Shown here: positions 1-10,583 of the stretch, one piece after another | Layout of the letters: the number at the start of each line of letters is the position of its first letter | How positions within the stretch are numbered: the stretch's first letter is position 1 | Assembly (NCBI GenBank): GCA_039720395.1 | Contig: JBBPBK010000048.1 | Span: forward strand, 1,741,501-1,805,500 | DNA: 64,000 bases | Direction of reading: 5' to 3' | From: Liquidambar formosana | Lineage: Eukaryota; Streptophyta; Magnoliopsida; Saxifragales; Altingiaceae | Notes under the pieces: model-generated | What the model saw: only the letters and a program-made list of their open reading frames with translations | What the model was told of the DNA's origin: nothing | The model's database searches: none | Translations under genes and position numbers: made by a program

Positions 1-41
1 CATGTGTTTGATTTGTGTTGTGATATATATATATATAGGTT

Positions 42-146
42 GCAGAGGACTGAAGAACAGAGAGTTCAATATCTATGTCCCATATATAACCAGTCTATGG
101 CTAACAGGAGCAAATCACACTTCAGAAAACCAAGTCGACTCGCCAA
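42..146 (+). pseudogene. eIF4G copy 1, exon 1 fragment with early stop
   Basis: The segment follows a TTGCAG acceptor-like site and matches the eIF4G N-terminus of copy 3 (NQSMANRSKSHFRKPSR here). The start codon at 75 reads Met-Ser-His-Ile and then TAA at 87, because four bases (ATAT-like) are inserted relative to copy 3. After the word AACTCAG (about 146) the sequence jumps into what is intron 2 in copy 2. The rest of exon 1, intron 1 and exon 2 are therefore deleted, about 365 bp in copy 2 coordinates. Confidence 0.85.
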
Positions 147-401
147 CTCAGCCCCTCTATATCTATATATTCACACACAAGTATATACCTTTTTTGATTT
201 CAGAGTGATGAGCACATTTAATATTGATTGAATATGAGAATTCAAGAATTGGGTATTGTTATTAATGTTTATATATATGTTTTAGAATCATTAGAACATT
301 GGGTATTGTTGAATATGACCATAGAAAAATTGAATCTTCTCTTGAAGGTTGTGGTGAATTTTTTCAAATTTCTGATTGGTTTAATGAATTACTTTTGTTG
401 T

Positions 402-541
402 TGATGCTCCGGCTTCAGATTCTACAATGAGGCCAAGTGAGTCGTCTAGTCAGAGAAGTAATCGAGCTGTTCCAAGGGCGCCATCTTCTCAATCTAGATC
501 TGGAACTTCAGATTCAACAGCCCCAACAAGCACCGCACAAG
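402..541 (+). pseudogene. eIF4G copy 1, exon 3 remnant without acceptor
   Basis: It encodes the Ser-rich linker of eIF4G (ASDSTMRPSESSSQRSNRAV in frame). The 9 bases AGGATCATC, which hold the AG acceptor in copy 3 (19628-19636), are missing here and in copy 2. The donor is also weakened, GTCCGT instead of GTATGT. Confidence 0.8.
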
Positions 542-654
542 GTCCGTTTTGATTTTGCTGTCACATGACTAAACTGTGGGTAATAGTCACAATTCTAGCT
601 TCTCTTCTATGTTTGGAACCTTTTGTTTTTTTTTAATAACTACTTCATGGATTT

Positions 655-917
655 GTTCAGAAAGCTATATTCAGCAGTCAAAATCTATTCCTGAACCAAC
701 AGTTTCCATTTCACGGTCCGTCACAACTAATCATTCTGTTGCACCATCTGCTGCTGTTTCGATTGAGAAGCTGCCCCCTAGTGCTTCAGACTTTCCTTCC
801 CTGACTGGGGAAACTGCATCCATTATGAACGAGTCTGTGAGAAGATCTAATTCCATCAACGATCAGCCGAAGACGCCAAGCAAGAAAGATCAAATGCACT
901 CCCAACCACAGCTACAG
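655..917 (+). pseudogene. eIF4G copy 1, 3' part of exon 6
   Basis: The reading frame gives ESYIQQSKSIPEPTVSISRS and continues to HSQPQLQ, followed by a donor GTATTC at 918. An 18-base in-frame deletion is present at about 830 relative to copies 2 and 3. The left junction fuses intron-3 sequence to exon 6 at a shared GATTTG, which removes about 3.35 kb that copy 3 retains. Confidence 0.82.
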
Positions 918-1060
918 GTATTCTATACAGTTACTCCCTATGTAACTTCTTTCTTTCTTTCTTTCTTTTTTTTTTTTTTTTTTTTTTTTTCCTTGAGTAA
1001 TATGCTAGTGTGGCCTTTGATGCCCACCGCTGGCAGTGTGCTACTGATATTCAGAGGGGT

Positions 1061-1832
1061 TTGATTCCTTCCCCTCAGTCTCCACTGCAGGTAATGCACA
1101 AAGCCACAAATAAGTATGAAGTTTGCAAAGTGACTGCTGAGGAAGAGACCCGGCAGAGGCAGTTGAGGGCTATACTCAACAAGCTAACCCCTCGAAACTT
1201 TAAAAAGCTTTTTGGGAAGGTCAAGGAGATCAATATTGACAATGCAGACACTCTCTCCGGTGTTGTTTCACAGATATTTGATAAAGCTCTGATGGTACCA
1301 ACTTTCTGTGAAATGTATGCAAACTTATGCTATTATCTTGCTGGTGAGCTGCCTGATTTCACCAAAGACAATGAGAAAATCACCTTTAAGAGGTTGCTTC
1401 TAAATAAGTGCCAGCAGGAATTTGAGAGGGGAGAAAGAGAGCAAGCTGATGCTAATAGAGTAGAAGAGGATGGAGAAGTTAAACAATCTGAAGAGGGGAG
1501 AGAGGAGAAGAAGAGTTGGGCACGAAGACGAATGTTAGGGAATATTAGATTGATTGGGGAGTTGTATAAGAAGAAGATGTTGTCAGAGAGGATCATGCAT
1601 GTGAACATCATTAAGTTGCTGGGTCAGTGTCAGAATCTAGAAGGGGAAGATATAGAAGCTCTGTGCAAACTAATGAGCACTATAGGTCGAGAGATGATAG
1701 ACCATCCCAAAGCGAAGGAGCAAATGGATAAATATTTTGACATTATGGCGAATTTATCAAACAACATGACATTATCTTCTAGGTTGAGGTTCATGTTGAA
1801 GGATGCAATTGATCTGAGAAAGAATAATTCTG
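1061..1832 (+). pseudogene. eIF4G copy 1, MIF4G block A
   Basis: This block encodes a near-complete MIF4G domain, the HEAT-repeat fold that binds eIF4A, eIF3 and RNA. It runs from GLIPSPQSPLQVMHKA through NKLTPRNFKKLF, SQIFDKALMVPTFCEMYA, ITFKRLLLNKCQQEFERGE, RRRMLGNIRLIGELYKKKML and ALCKLMSTIG to RFMLKDAIDLRKNN. The frame is open for the whole block, from about 1010 to 1975. Substitutions at conserved places (PQNFEKLFE to PRNFKKLFG, an extra Arg in TIGREMID, and IMHECII to IMHVNII) suggest relaxed constraint. At 1833 it jumps back to the exon-6 sequence RRRESVRRSNSI, which makes it the first of two tandem units about 1.0 kb long. Confidence 0.9.
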
Positions 1833-1929
1833 GACGTAGAAGAGAGTCTGTGAGAAGATCTAATTCCATCAACGATCAGCCGAAGATGCCAAGCAAGAAA
1901 GATCAAAGGCACTCCCAACCACAGCTACA
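1833..1929 (+). repeat. Tandem duplication junction: MIF4G end joined to exon 6 end
   Basis: DLRKNN of MIF4G is followed directly by SGRRRESVRRSNSI, the sequence that ends exon 6. The same 3' exon-6 segment lies at 831-917, so a unit of about 1,013 bp has been duplicated in tandem. The join is at a short AATAA-type similarity between the two parents. Confidence 0.85.
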
Positions 1930-2060
1930 GGTATTCTATACAGTTACTAAAGTCCCATCTGTTCTCCCTATTTAACTTCTTTTTTTTTTTCCTTGAGTAA
2001 TATGCTAGTGTGGCCTTTCATGCCCACCGCTAGCAGCATGCTACTGATATTCAGAGGGGT

Positions 2061-2978
2061 TTGATTCCTTCACCTCAGCCTCCACTGCAGGTAATGCACA
2101 AAGCCACGAATAAGTATGAAGTTTGCAAAGTGACTGATGAGGAAGAGACCCAGCAGAGGCAGTTGAGGGCTATACTCAACAAGCTAACCCCTCAAAACTT
2201 TGAAAAGCTTTTTGAGAAGGTCAAGGAGATCAATATTGACAATGCAGACACTCTCTCTGGTGTTGTTTTACAGATATTTGATAAAGCTATGATGGTACCA
2301 ACTTTCTGTGAAATTTATGCAAACTTATGCTACTATTTTGGTGGTAAGCTGCCTCATTTCACCAAAGACAATGAGAAAATCACCTTTAAGAGGTTGCTTC
2401 TAAATAAGTGCCAGGAGGAATTTGAGAGGGGAGAAAGAGAGCAATCTGAAGCTAATGGAATAGAAGAGGATGGAGAAGTTGAACAATCTGAAGAGGGGAG
2501 AGAGGAGAAGAAGATTCAGGCACGAAGACGAATGTTAGGGAATATTAGATTGATTGGGGAGTTGTATAAGAAGAAGATGTTGACAGAGAGGATCATGCAT
2601 GAGTGCATCATTAAGTTGTTGGGTCAGTATCATCATCCAGGCGAGGAAGATATAGAAGCTCTGTGCAAACTAATGAGCACTATAGGAGAGATGATAGATC
2701 ATCCCAAAGCGAAGGAGCAAATGGATAAACATTTTGACATTATGGCGAATTTATCAAACAACATGACATTATCTTCTAGGTTGAGGTTCATGTTGAAGGA
2801 TGTAATTGATCTGAGAAAGAATAAATGGCAGCAAAGGAGGAAAGTTGAAAGTCCAAAAAAGATTGAGGAAGTTGATAGAGAAAATTTTGAAAGCAAAAAG
2901 GTCAAAAAAAGAAAGAAAAAGAGACGAGAGGTTCTTCAGAAAGCAGATGCTACTGACATCTGCTGGTACAACTTCTGA
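2061..2978 (+). pseudogene. eIF4G copy 1, MIF4G block B fused to an eIF4E-module linker
   Basis: This is the second MIF4G block, about 1,000 bp after block A and open for 305 codons. It is closer to copy 3 than block A is, for example NKLTPQNFEKLFEKVKEINI and ERIMHECIIKLLGQY. Its end, RRKVESPKKIEEVDRE, is fused within an A-rich run to NFESKKVKKRKKKRREVLQK, a linker that in copy 2 lies between eIF4E-binding modules. A 10-base insertion after ADAT then shifts the frame and gives a stop at 2976. The fusion places MIF4G upstream of the eIF4E-binding modules. Confidence 0.9.
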
Positions 2979-3254
2979 TCTTTATATGGCATATGAGGGG
3001 TAGAATGAGAAGTCGGAACCTGCCATATCTTCAGAAAGTGTAGACAGCACGTCTGCTATTCATGCGAGACAGGTATCTCTAGATTTTAAAGAAAAGGATG
3101 TTCGTGGGAGTAAGGAAGATGGACAGAATGAAGCTGAACCAGATGATTGGGTAGATGCTACTGACATCTTATCTCAAACATTGAAAATTTTTGATAATGG
3201 GGAGCAAGTTCATGGTGGCTTGCGGCATCATGAGGAAGATGTAGATGGAGTAAC
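2979..3254 (+). pseudogene. eIF4G copy 1, module linker with stop codons
   Basis: The DNA aligns with the linker of copies 2 and 3 that encodes TTSDLYMAYKGPNEKLEP, SSESVDSM, DGQSEAEPDDWEDAADIA, KLKISDNAEQVHGGLQ and EDVDGVT. Here it contains an in-frame TAG where copy 3 has CCA (GGGGTAGAATGAG at about 2998) and several substitutions, so it is not translatable as a unit. Confidence 0.85.
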
Positions 3255-3534
3255 TGTTGGAATTCTAAGCTAGACCATTGTCTTTTAGTATTTTTATCTA
3301 AGTTCATTTGTCTAGGTTCTTGATACATGAACAGTATTTATTGTGGTATTCTAATACACAACATCTATTAAGATGAAAGGTCATGTAATCTATATATATA
3401 TGTATATATACGTATATATATATGTACGTTCAATTCTATCAATGAATATGCAGTGAGGAATTGTTAAGTTTTATTGAGTTTTTATCAAGAGCACACTTTC
3501 TCTTGATTTTGTTTAGTCCTCATTTCTTTAGCCA
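3255..3534 (+). other. Intron-like insert before the first eIF4E-binding module of copy 1
   Basis: About 280 bases separate GATGGAGTAACT from the first CGTAGAAGAAAGTATTCT. Copies 2 and 3 have the two words directly joined. The insert is T-rich, begins with GTTGGAATTC and ends with a CATTTCTTTAG acceptor-like run at 3531. The DNA after that run reads in frame (PFVNNPIVIRRRKYSRDF) into the module. It also contains a (TA)n run at 3391-3424. It could be a retained ancestral intron or a later insertion. Confidence 0.55.
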
Positions 3535-4533
3535 TTTGTGAATAACCCAATAGTAATTCGTAGAAGAAAGTATTCTAGAGATTTCCTGTTGACATTTTTG
3601 GGGCAATGTACTGATCTTCGTGCAGATTTTGAAATTAGACATGATTTAGTGGAGGCCTTGGAGTGTTCTAAAGTCAACATCTCAAAAAATTTTGAAAGCA
3701 AAAAGGCCAAAAAAAATGAATAAAAAGAAACGTGAGGTTCTTCAAAAAGCAAATGCTGTTAGTACAACTTCTAATCTTTTTATGGCATATAAGGGGTCGA
3801 ATCAGAAGCTGGAACTTGCCATTTCTTTAGAAAGCGTTGTTTGGCATTGATGCGAGACAGGTATATCTAGATTTTAAAGAAGAGGATGTTGGAGTGAGCA
3901 AGGAAGATGGACAAAGTGAAGCTGAACTAGATGATTCGGAAGATGCTGCTGATATCTCATGTCCAGGTAGAAGAAAGTATTCTAGTAATTTCCTGTTGAC
4001 ATTTTCAAGGCAATGTACTGATCTTCCTGCGTATTTTGAAATTAGACATCATTTAGTGGAGGCCCTGAAGGTATCTAAAGTCAGCATCTCCAAAAATTTT
4101 GAAAGCAAAAAATTAAAAGTAATGAAGAAAAAGAAACAAGAGGTTCTTCAGAAAGCAAATGTTGCTGGTACAACTTCTGATATTTTTATGGCATATAAGG
4201 AGCCGAATGAGAAGCTAGAACCTTCTATTTCTTCATAAAGTGTAGACAACACGTCTGGCATTGATGCGAGACAGGTATATCTAGAAGCGGGCAGGGAAGA
4301 TGGACAAAGTGAAACTGAAACCAGATGGTTGGGAAGATGCTGCTAACTTTTCGTGTCTAGGTAGAAGAAAGTATTCTAGAGATTTCCTATTGACATTTTT
4401 AGGGCAATGTACCGATCTTTTTGCAGATTTTGAAATTAGAAATGATTTAGTGGAGGCCTTAAAAGGTTTTAAAGTCAGCATCTCAAAAATTTTTGAAAGC
4501 AGGAAGGTCGAAAAAATGAAGAAGAAAAAGTAG
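3535..4533 (+). pseudogene. eIF4G copy 1, three degraded eIF4E-binding modules
   Basis: Three successive modules start at TAGAAGAAAG 3561, 3968 and 4362, so they are 407 and 394 bases apart. They read KYSRDFLLTFLGQCTDL, KYSSNFLLTFSRQCTDL and KYSRDFLLTFLGQCTDL. Y-x-x-x-x-L-hydrophobic is the eIF4E-binding motif, and YSRDFLL is its usual form in plant eIF4G. The linkers keep VLQKAN and TTSDIFMAYK words but are split by frameshifts, so the modules lie in separate short frames ending at 3723, 4238 and 4533. Sequence similarity to eIF4G stops at the TAG at 4531. Confidence 0.87.
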
Positions 4534-4571
4534 CATTTGGTTACGCATTAAGAAGTTTTTCGATTAGATAT

Positions 4572-6174
4572 TTAGGCTGCATTTGGTTCGTGGGGTTTAA
4601 GGGATGGAATGAAAACCATTTTAGATCAGATATTTAGGCTGTACTTGGTTCGTGGTTTTAAGGGATGGAATGACCGAATGAAAAAAGGTTGACTGTTTGG
4701 TATGCCAATAGAAAGAAAACCTTACTCCTTTACACCTCTCTATTCCATTGTTGTTCAAAGGTCCCAGCCGTAGAGAATGAAACATAATGGCCCCACTCTT
4801 GACATATCTTCTCTCTCTTTTCACTTTTTTTTTTTTTTTTTCGGTGCCATTGATGGATAGAGCTTCCGACGGAAGAAGATTTTTGCTTCTTCTGCAAATG
4901 AGACAGCTCCCTCTTCCTTCTCTCTCACGCAATAATCAGTATGCTCTCTCACACACAAATCAGTAAACAAGGACTACACCATCAAGTTCATAGCTTCGAC
5001 CAGGAGATGATTTTTAGTCGCCGTCCCCGTCCCCGTCCCCATCGCCGTCGCCGTCTGGTGGCCACACCTCCTAGATCTACACCATACCTTTCAGATCTAC
5101 AGTTATAGAGAGGCAAATGGGTATGCAATTTTGAGGACGACAGTGGAAAAAAAAAAAAAAAAAAGGCGTTTTGTGGTACAATGGGTATGGGATGATGAAA
5201 ATGATGATACAATTTTTTTTCATTTTTGTTTTCCGTGCCAGATGATGGATCTTTGGTAGCATTGTGGCCTCATGGGCATTGGATGATGAAGATTTTGGTC
5301 TCCTAGAAAGCAAAACGCTTTATGCTTGTGTCTTGGACACTTGGCAGAGAATGAGAGAATGAGAGAGATGATAGCCTTTAGCAGTTCATACCAAAAATTT
5401 GTAGTAAACTGAAGCCATCAAACACTACGGCCTGTGTATAGTCCCTCAAATCACTGGATCTGACCGGTCCAGCAGCGATTCCAAACTAACCCTCAAATCA
5501 CTAGTCTTCGAAATCGGCGACTGGGTAGTGCCGGTTGCCGTGGATGATTGGGAAAGATAATGAAAACCATTAATTTAATTGTTGGTATTGTGGAATGAAA
5601 TTCCTTTTCTCAGTGGTACCAAACACAGATGGAATGGCTATAGAGAATGAGCATTTCATTCGGATTCCTATCTCATTCCATTTTCATCCTATTCAAGCGA
5701 AGCAAATGCACTTTTAAGTGATTAGATTAGATTAGATTAAGATTTAGAATTCAACCGTGAAGTATCTCTATGCAGAACCATGATTTATTGAGAAATTTTC
5801 AAATGATTTTCCAACTGCCCAGATTTCTAAAATCGAATGTTTAATTTTTTCTCCGATTACATGTTTCCATCTATGCAATTTGTCCACCTATCTGTTAATG
5901 TACTATCCGTAGCCCTGCCCAAGGATATGCAACGCATCAATTACCTTATCAAACTACGTGGAATCACCATAACCATGACCATTTTCACCTTTAAAGGAAT
6001 GAAATCGTTAAAAAAGGGTTTCCCACTACCTTTTTTCCGTTCTATTCTCATCATTTACTAAACAATGATATGGAAGGACCTTTCTCATTTACATTCCCAT
6101 TCCATTCTCATTCTTATTCTCATTCCTTTTTCATTTGCATTCCATTCACTCAAACCAAATGTAGCCTAAGAGCT
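4572..6174. mobile_element. TIR-bounded non-coding element, about 1.6 kb
   Basis: The left end TTAGGCTGCATTTGGTTCG (4572) is the inverse of the right end AACCAAATGTAGCCTAA (ending about 6170). Both ends are followed inward by GGAATGA-rich sequence and its complement. A second left-end-like word, TTTAGGCTGTACTTGGTTCG, occurs at about 4635, so a smaller element or an internal duplication may be present. No transposase is visible; the short frames inside are not recognisable. I could not define a target duplication. It separates the end of copy 1 from the duplicated flank of copy 2. Confidence 0.5.
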
Positions 6175-6419
6175 CATCTAATTCAAATTTATAGCCATTT
6201 AATCAGGGCTGAAGTCCATATCAACTTCGTATCAACTTTTTAATTAAGTATTGGGCTGAGCGAGAATATCACTGCTTAGGGTTGAGCCCCATGGGTCACT
6301 GGTAGAAGCCAAGGGTTTCTGATTATCACATGAACAATTTGATACCTTTCATACCTTAAAAACCATCAGCTATATTTCTTTTAGGGCTCATGCCCTACAG
6401 GGTTTTATTAAATTTGATG

Positions 6420-8220
6420 AGCTCAGCCACGCACTTTACATTCAAATGGTGGGGTCCCACCAAATAATGGCACTAAAAATTCTCATGCATGTGTTGGAGA
6501 GGATCTGGTTGCTATTGTATTGGTGATCCATTATAAGGCTACAATTTCAAAAGCTTTGGAGATTTGGAATCTCTATAAAATCGTTTACATCTTGAAAGCA
6601 TGAGCAGCGCAAAATTGCCAATAATTATGGTTGAAATTTGTAATGGATGTTCCTCCACAAGGAGGTTAAGTAATCTCTACATGGTACCTATTAGGAATCA
6701 CATCCAAGTATGAATAAAAAATTAGCCCAATGTGAATAATAACTGTCCTTTTGGAATTTTTTTTTTAAGAATTAATTATTAATTATGCAAATTATTTAGA
6801 AATTTTTTGATAAATTTAATACTGTATCTAACTTAATCTTTTCCTTGGACTCAGTTTTCGTGGGACCAATACTGAGTAGAAGCCTTTTTGTTACTTCTTA
6901 TGTCAATGACTAACATCTCCATGCATTTCACATTAATTTCTTTAACATTTACATTTTTTGTTATATACATGATTAATTCATTGCATAACACCCAATATCA
7001 ACCTTTTTAATCTATATTAAAGCATAGATTAGCTTGAACTCACAGCCTCTCACATTGATGGAAGATCTAACCAACTTATATTAAGACAATTAATGTTCCT
7101 TTCATCCGGGTGTCATAATTTGATTGTGCCTTTTGTGGACTAGTTTGAAGACAGTCAAGTTGTAAAGAAATTAAGTATGAAAATGCTTACATGCAATAGT
7201 CTGACACTCATACTATTTAGATTATTTATCGAAATATATGGAAGCCTATATTTTAGACACTTGTCTAAGTAATGATGAACTGTCATACTAGTCGGTCCAA
7301 GTAATCACTAACCATCATACTAATTGGATTCTCTGTCGAATTGTTTGCTTAATTTTCACCATGAGTTCCATATTCCAATCCCTAAAAATTTGCAACCATG
7401 GCTTCAATACCTATGACACTATTAATGGATTTGAAAGTGTGTAGGAATCCTTAGAATGAAACATAAGAGACGTTTGGGTTTCAAAGTTTGCTTCGGACCA
7501 AAATCTCCTACGGATGAATCATTCCTTGTATGCTAAGGGATGAGGAGAGGGCATTGGGGAAGTCATCAAAGACCTTTAGGTCAATTTTGCATTGTTTGAG
7601 GGTAGATCATGGTTCAGTACTTCAGTGACTTTACTGAAAGCATGATACCAAAGTTTGACACGTGTAAAGTAGTGACAACAACAAATCAAACTGATCAAAC
7701 CGTTTGTCTGCATTCACTAAACGTGGCTTCCTTGAAACCTTCGTTTCATAAATGACTCCTAGGAAGGACTTCCCCACAAAGCAATTTTTAGTTGTAATAA
7801 CTAAGAAACTGTGGCTCATTTGCCTTCCCCAAAAATTAAAAAAAAAATTAAAATAAAAATTAAAATAAATCACCTTTGATGGCCAAACACATTTGCCTTA
7901 ACGTTGTGCCAAACACATTTGATGGCAGAGAAAAGGAAAAGTAAAATAAATCACCTTTGTCTCTCTCTTTTTCTTTTTCTTCTTCTTTTTCTTGGGTGCA
8001 TTGGATTGGCATATAAAAGTTTATTATTATTATTAGTTTATTTGTTTGTTTATTATTTACTCCAGTTATTAGTTTATTATTTATTCTTATTATTGCCAAA
8101 CACATTTGACTTCTTATTATTACCAAACACATTTGACTTCTTATTTATTATTTATTTGTTTATTATTATTATTATTTTTTAGTTTTTTTGGGTTCTAATG
8201 AAAATCCAATGGACCATTGG
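6420..8220. repeat. Duplicated 5' flank of copy 2 (pairs with 15840-17620)
   Basis: The stretch shares many ordered words with 15840-17620. Examples are GTCCCACCAAATAATGG, GGTTGCTATTGTATTGGTG, ACTACAATTTCAAAA-type, TTGACACGTGTAA, GACTTCCCCACAAAGCA and GAATCCAATGG. It is the upstream flank that was copied with the eIF4G unit. No gene is visible in it. Its right part (7900-8170) holds ATT- and CTT-rich low-complexity sequence. Confidence 0.75.
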
Positions 8221-8646
8221 AATTACATGACGGTGGGCAACTCATAACCCTTTTCCCATGTCTCTTTTTTTTTTTTTCCCTACTTACACGTACACAGGCG
8301 GAGAACTTTTTATTAAAATTAATCTTAAACAAGATAAAGTCCAAGTGTGTAAATGTGTAATCAAGGATTATGTATTAGACGACCCATTTTGTTTATCTTA
8401 CCAAGAAAAACATTACAAGAAAGTTGAGACTTGAGAAAAGGAAAAGGAAAAAAACTTAAACTTGTAAACTTACGGGTAAAGCTTTTCTTGATCTCTCCTG
8501 CTCTCTCAATATGTATTTTTTGTAATATGTATACACACTTCCTTGATGCATCAGTTAAGGTTTTTGTTTTTTTGTTATATTTGATCTGATATAGAAAAAC
8601 ATGTGTTTGATTTGTGTTGTGATATATATATATATAGAGGTTGCAG
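8221..8646. other. Region upstream of copy 2 lacking the copy-3 core promoter and first UTR exon
   Basis: From 8474 (GGTAAAGCTTTTCTTGATCTC) the sequence matches the 5'UTR intron of copy 3 (18520 on). The 5'UTR exon and core promoter region of copy 3 (about 17640-18519, with CT-rich leader) have no match upstream; 8221-8473 is unrelated AT-rich DNA. Copy 2 therefore appears to have lost the parental first exon and its promoter. Confidence 0.6.
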
Positions 8647-10402
8647 AGGACTGAAGAACACAGAGTTCAGTATCTATGTCCCATATATGACCAGTCTATG
8701 GCTAACAGGAGCGAATCACACTTCAGAAAACCAAGTCGGCTCGCCAACTCAGCTAACCAGAGAGGTTCCTCAAGCCGTGGCGGTGAGGGTGCCGCCACCA
8801 CCGGACTTCCACCCCCTCCTTCTTCTTCTTCCAATTCTCATTCTTCCTCCTTTTCCACCAAGCGGAGGTAATTCTGTCTGTCTTTCCCCCTCTCTGTCTG
8901 TGTACACACGACACATATATGTATGTTTGTAGAATTTTGTCGGATCACTAAGGTTTGTTATATCAGCTTTAAGAAGTCAAATGGACAAGGGACAGAAAAA
9001 AGGGTGATTGCTGCCAGTGCCAATTCGGACTCGAATGCACCCGTCGCCCGCGCTGTACAAAATGCTGCTCCCCAAAAATCCCCATCACTCGGTATGTTAA
9101 TATCTCGTCCCCCACCCCCTCTATATCCATATATTCACATACAAGTATATACCTTTTTTGATTTCAGAATGATGAGCACATTTAATGTTGATTGAATATG
9201 AGAATTGAAGAATTGGGTATTGCTATTAATGTTTATATATATGTTTTAGAATCATTAGAACATTGGGTATTGTTGAATATGACCATAGAAAAATTGAGTC
9301 TTCTCTTGAAGGTTATGGTGAATTTTTTCAAATTTCTGATTGGTTTAATGAATTACTTTTGTTGTTGATGCTCCGGCTTCAGATGCTACTATCAGGCCAA
9401 GTGAGTCGTCTAGTCAGAGAAGTAATCGAGCTGTTCCAAAAGCGCCATCTTCTCAATCTAGATCTGGAACTTCAGATTCAACAGCCCCAACAACCGCCAC
9501 ACAAGGTATGCTTTGATTTTGCTGTCACACACTCACATGACTAACTGTGGGTAATAGTGACAATTCTTCTCTCCTATTTGTGATATCTTTCCTATAACAT
9601 TGTTCTAATATGTTTTTCCTTACATTATATGTCAATGGAAATCTAGAAATAGTATTTTTCATGCTCTTCGCATCTTATACTGACTTGATACTTTCTCCAT
9701 TTGAAATGGGCCAGGTGATGCTTCAAAGGTATTCTCTATTCAATTTGGGAGTTTTGTGAGTTGGGTGCAGGTATATGTATGCTTTTTTTTTTTTTTTAAA
9801 TTTTATTTTAAAATTTAATTTAATTTAATTTATATTTATATTTTAACTATTATACCTGTTGTGCATGTCTCAGGTTCTTTTGGGTACCTAATTTGTTCAA
9901 GGTTTAAAGCATTGTGGGCCCTTTTTGTTTGTAGGTACCTCCTCGAACTAGTTCAGCTCCCCCAAACTTGGTTGAACAGAAACATGATCAGGTGCGTTGG
10001 CCAGCTATGCAACTGCCTCTTATTACTATATTTTTGTTGCATGAATGTAATATTAGTAAATTTGTATATATGTATGGATACTGGCCATTGTTTGTTTCTC
10101 TATTTGGTGAAGAAATAATATACTTGGTTCACTAATAATAATTTTTATAGTGTTTTCGAAGGTTGACACACATTACATTAATATCTTCAAGCTGAACTGG
10201 TTTAGTTAGTTGAAATTCCATGAAACAAAATATAGCAGGCAGGTCAAGGAACCTATTAACTGAACAGTTTAATTAGTGACCTTTTAGAACTGAGCGGGTT
10301 GATGTGAGTTGACTTCGTCATTGATTGAGTGATATCATATTATATTTTTGATTACTTGATATGATGATATTTTCTAACAAAAAAGAGTACCCAAAACCCC
10401 AA

Positions 10403-10583
10403 GGGGTAGCTCAGTTGGCAAGGGACTACGCCTCAAGAAGCCGAGGTCTTGTGTTCAACTCTTGTTAAACTCCTTGGGGTCACCCACACAAGGTTTCATG
10501 GTTCACATGGGACTTGAACTTACCTGATCCATATGGGTTGTGGGGTCCTATATGGGTCTGGGGTTTGCCCAAAGGGTTTCCTT
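10403..10583 (+). mobile_element. tRNA-derived SINE, 3' end cut, in copy 2
   Basis: The body begins GGGGTAGCTCAGTTGGCAAG, with an RNA polymerase III A box (TAGCTCAGTTGG, 10407) and a B-box-like GTCTTGTGTTCAACTC at about 10446. It matches the SINE at 20694 in copy 3 but stops at TTTCCTTG, where it is joined straight to exon-6 sequence. The insertion is at the same intron position in both copies, so it is older than the duplication. Confidence 0.75.

Larger units (their letters stand above)
1..4533 (+). pseudogene. eIF4G copy 1: rearranged, truncated paralogue
   Basis: This is a broken copy of plant eukaryotic initiation factor 4G, the scaffold that joins eIF4E, eIF4A and eIF3 at the mRNA cap. 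In order it holds a 5'UTR splice acceptor and a piece of exon 1, an exon-3 remnant, the 3' part of exon 6, two tandem MIF4G blocks, and three degraded eIF4E-binding modules. The MA3 region and everything after it are missing. Normal order is eIF4E site before MIF4G, so the block order here is inverted by internal rearrangement. The canonical ATG (75) is followed by a stop at 87 after a 4-base insertion, and the exon-3 acceptor is deleted. The copy continues off the left edge, so its promoter is not visible. Identity comes from direct alignment with copies 2 and 3. A transcribed chimera from the MIF4G blocks cannot be excluded. Confidence 0.9.

Noticed and set aside
10403..10470. tRNA-like sequence (A and B box) near copy 2, and again at 20694
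   Set aside because: No cloverleaf with a paired acceptor stem is formed and the body continues into a 200-bp element with an A-rich tail and flanking repeats, so it is a SINE, not a tRNA gene.
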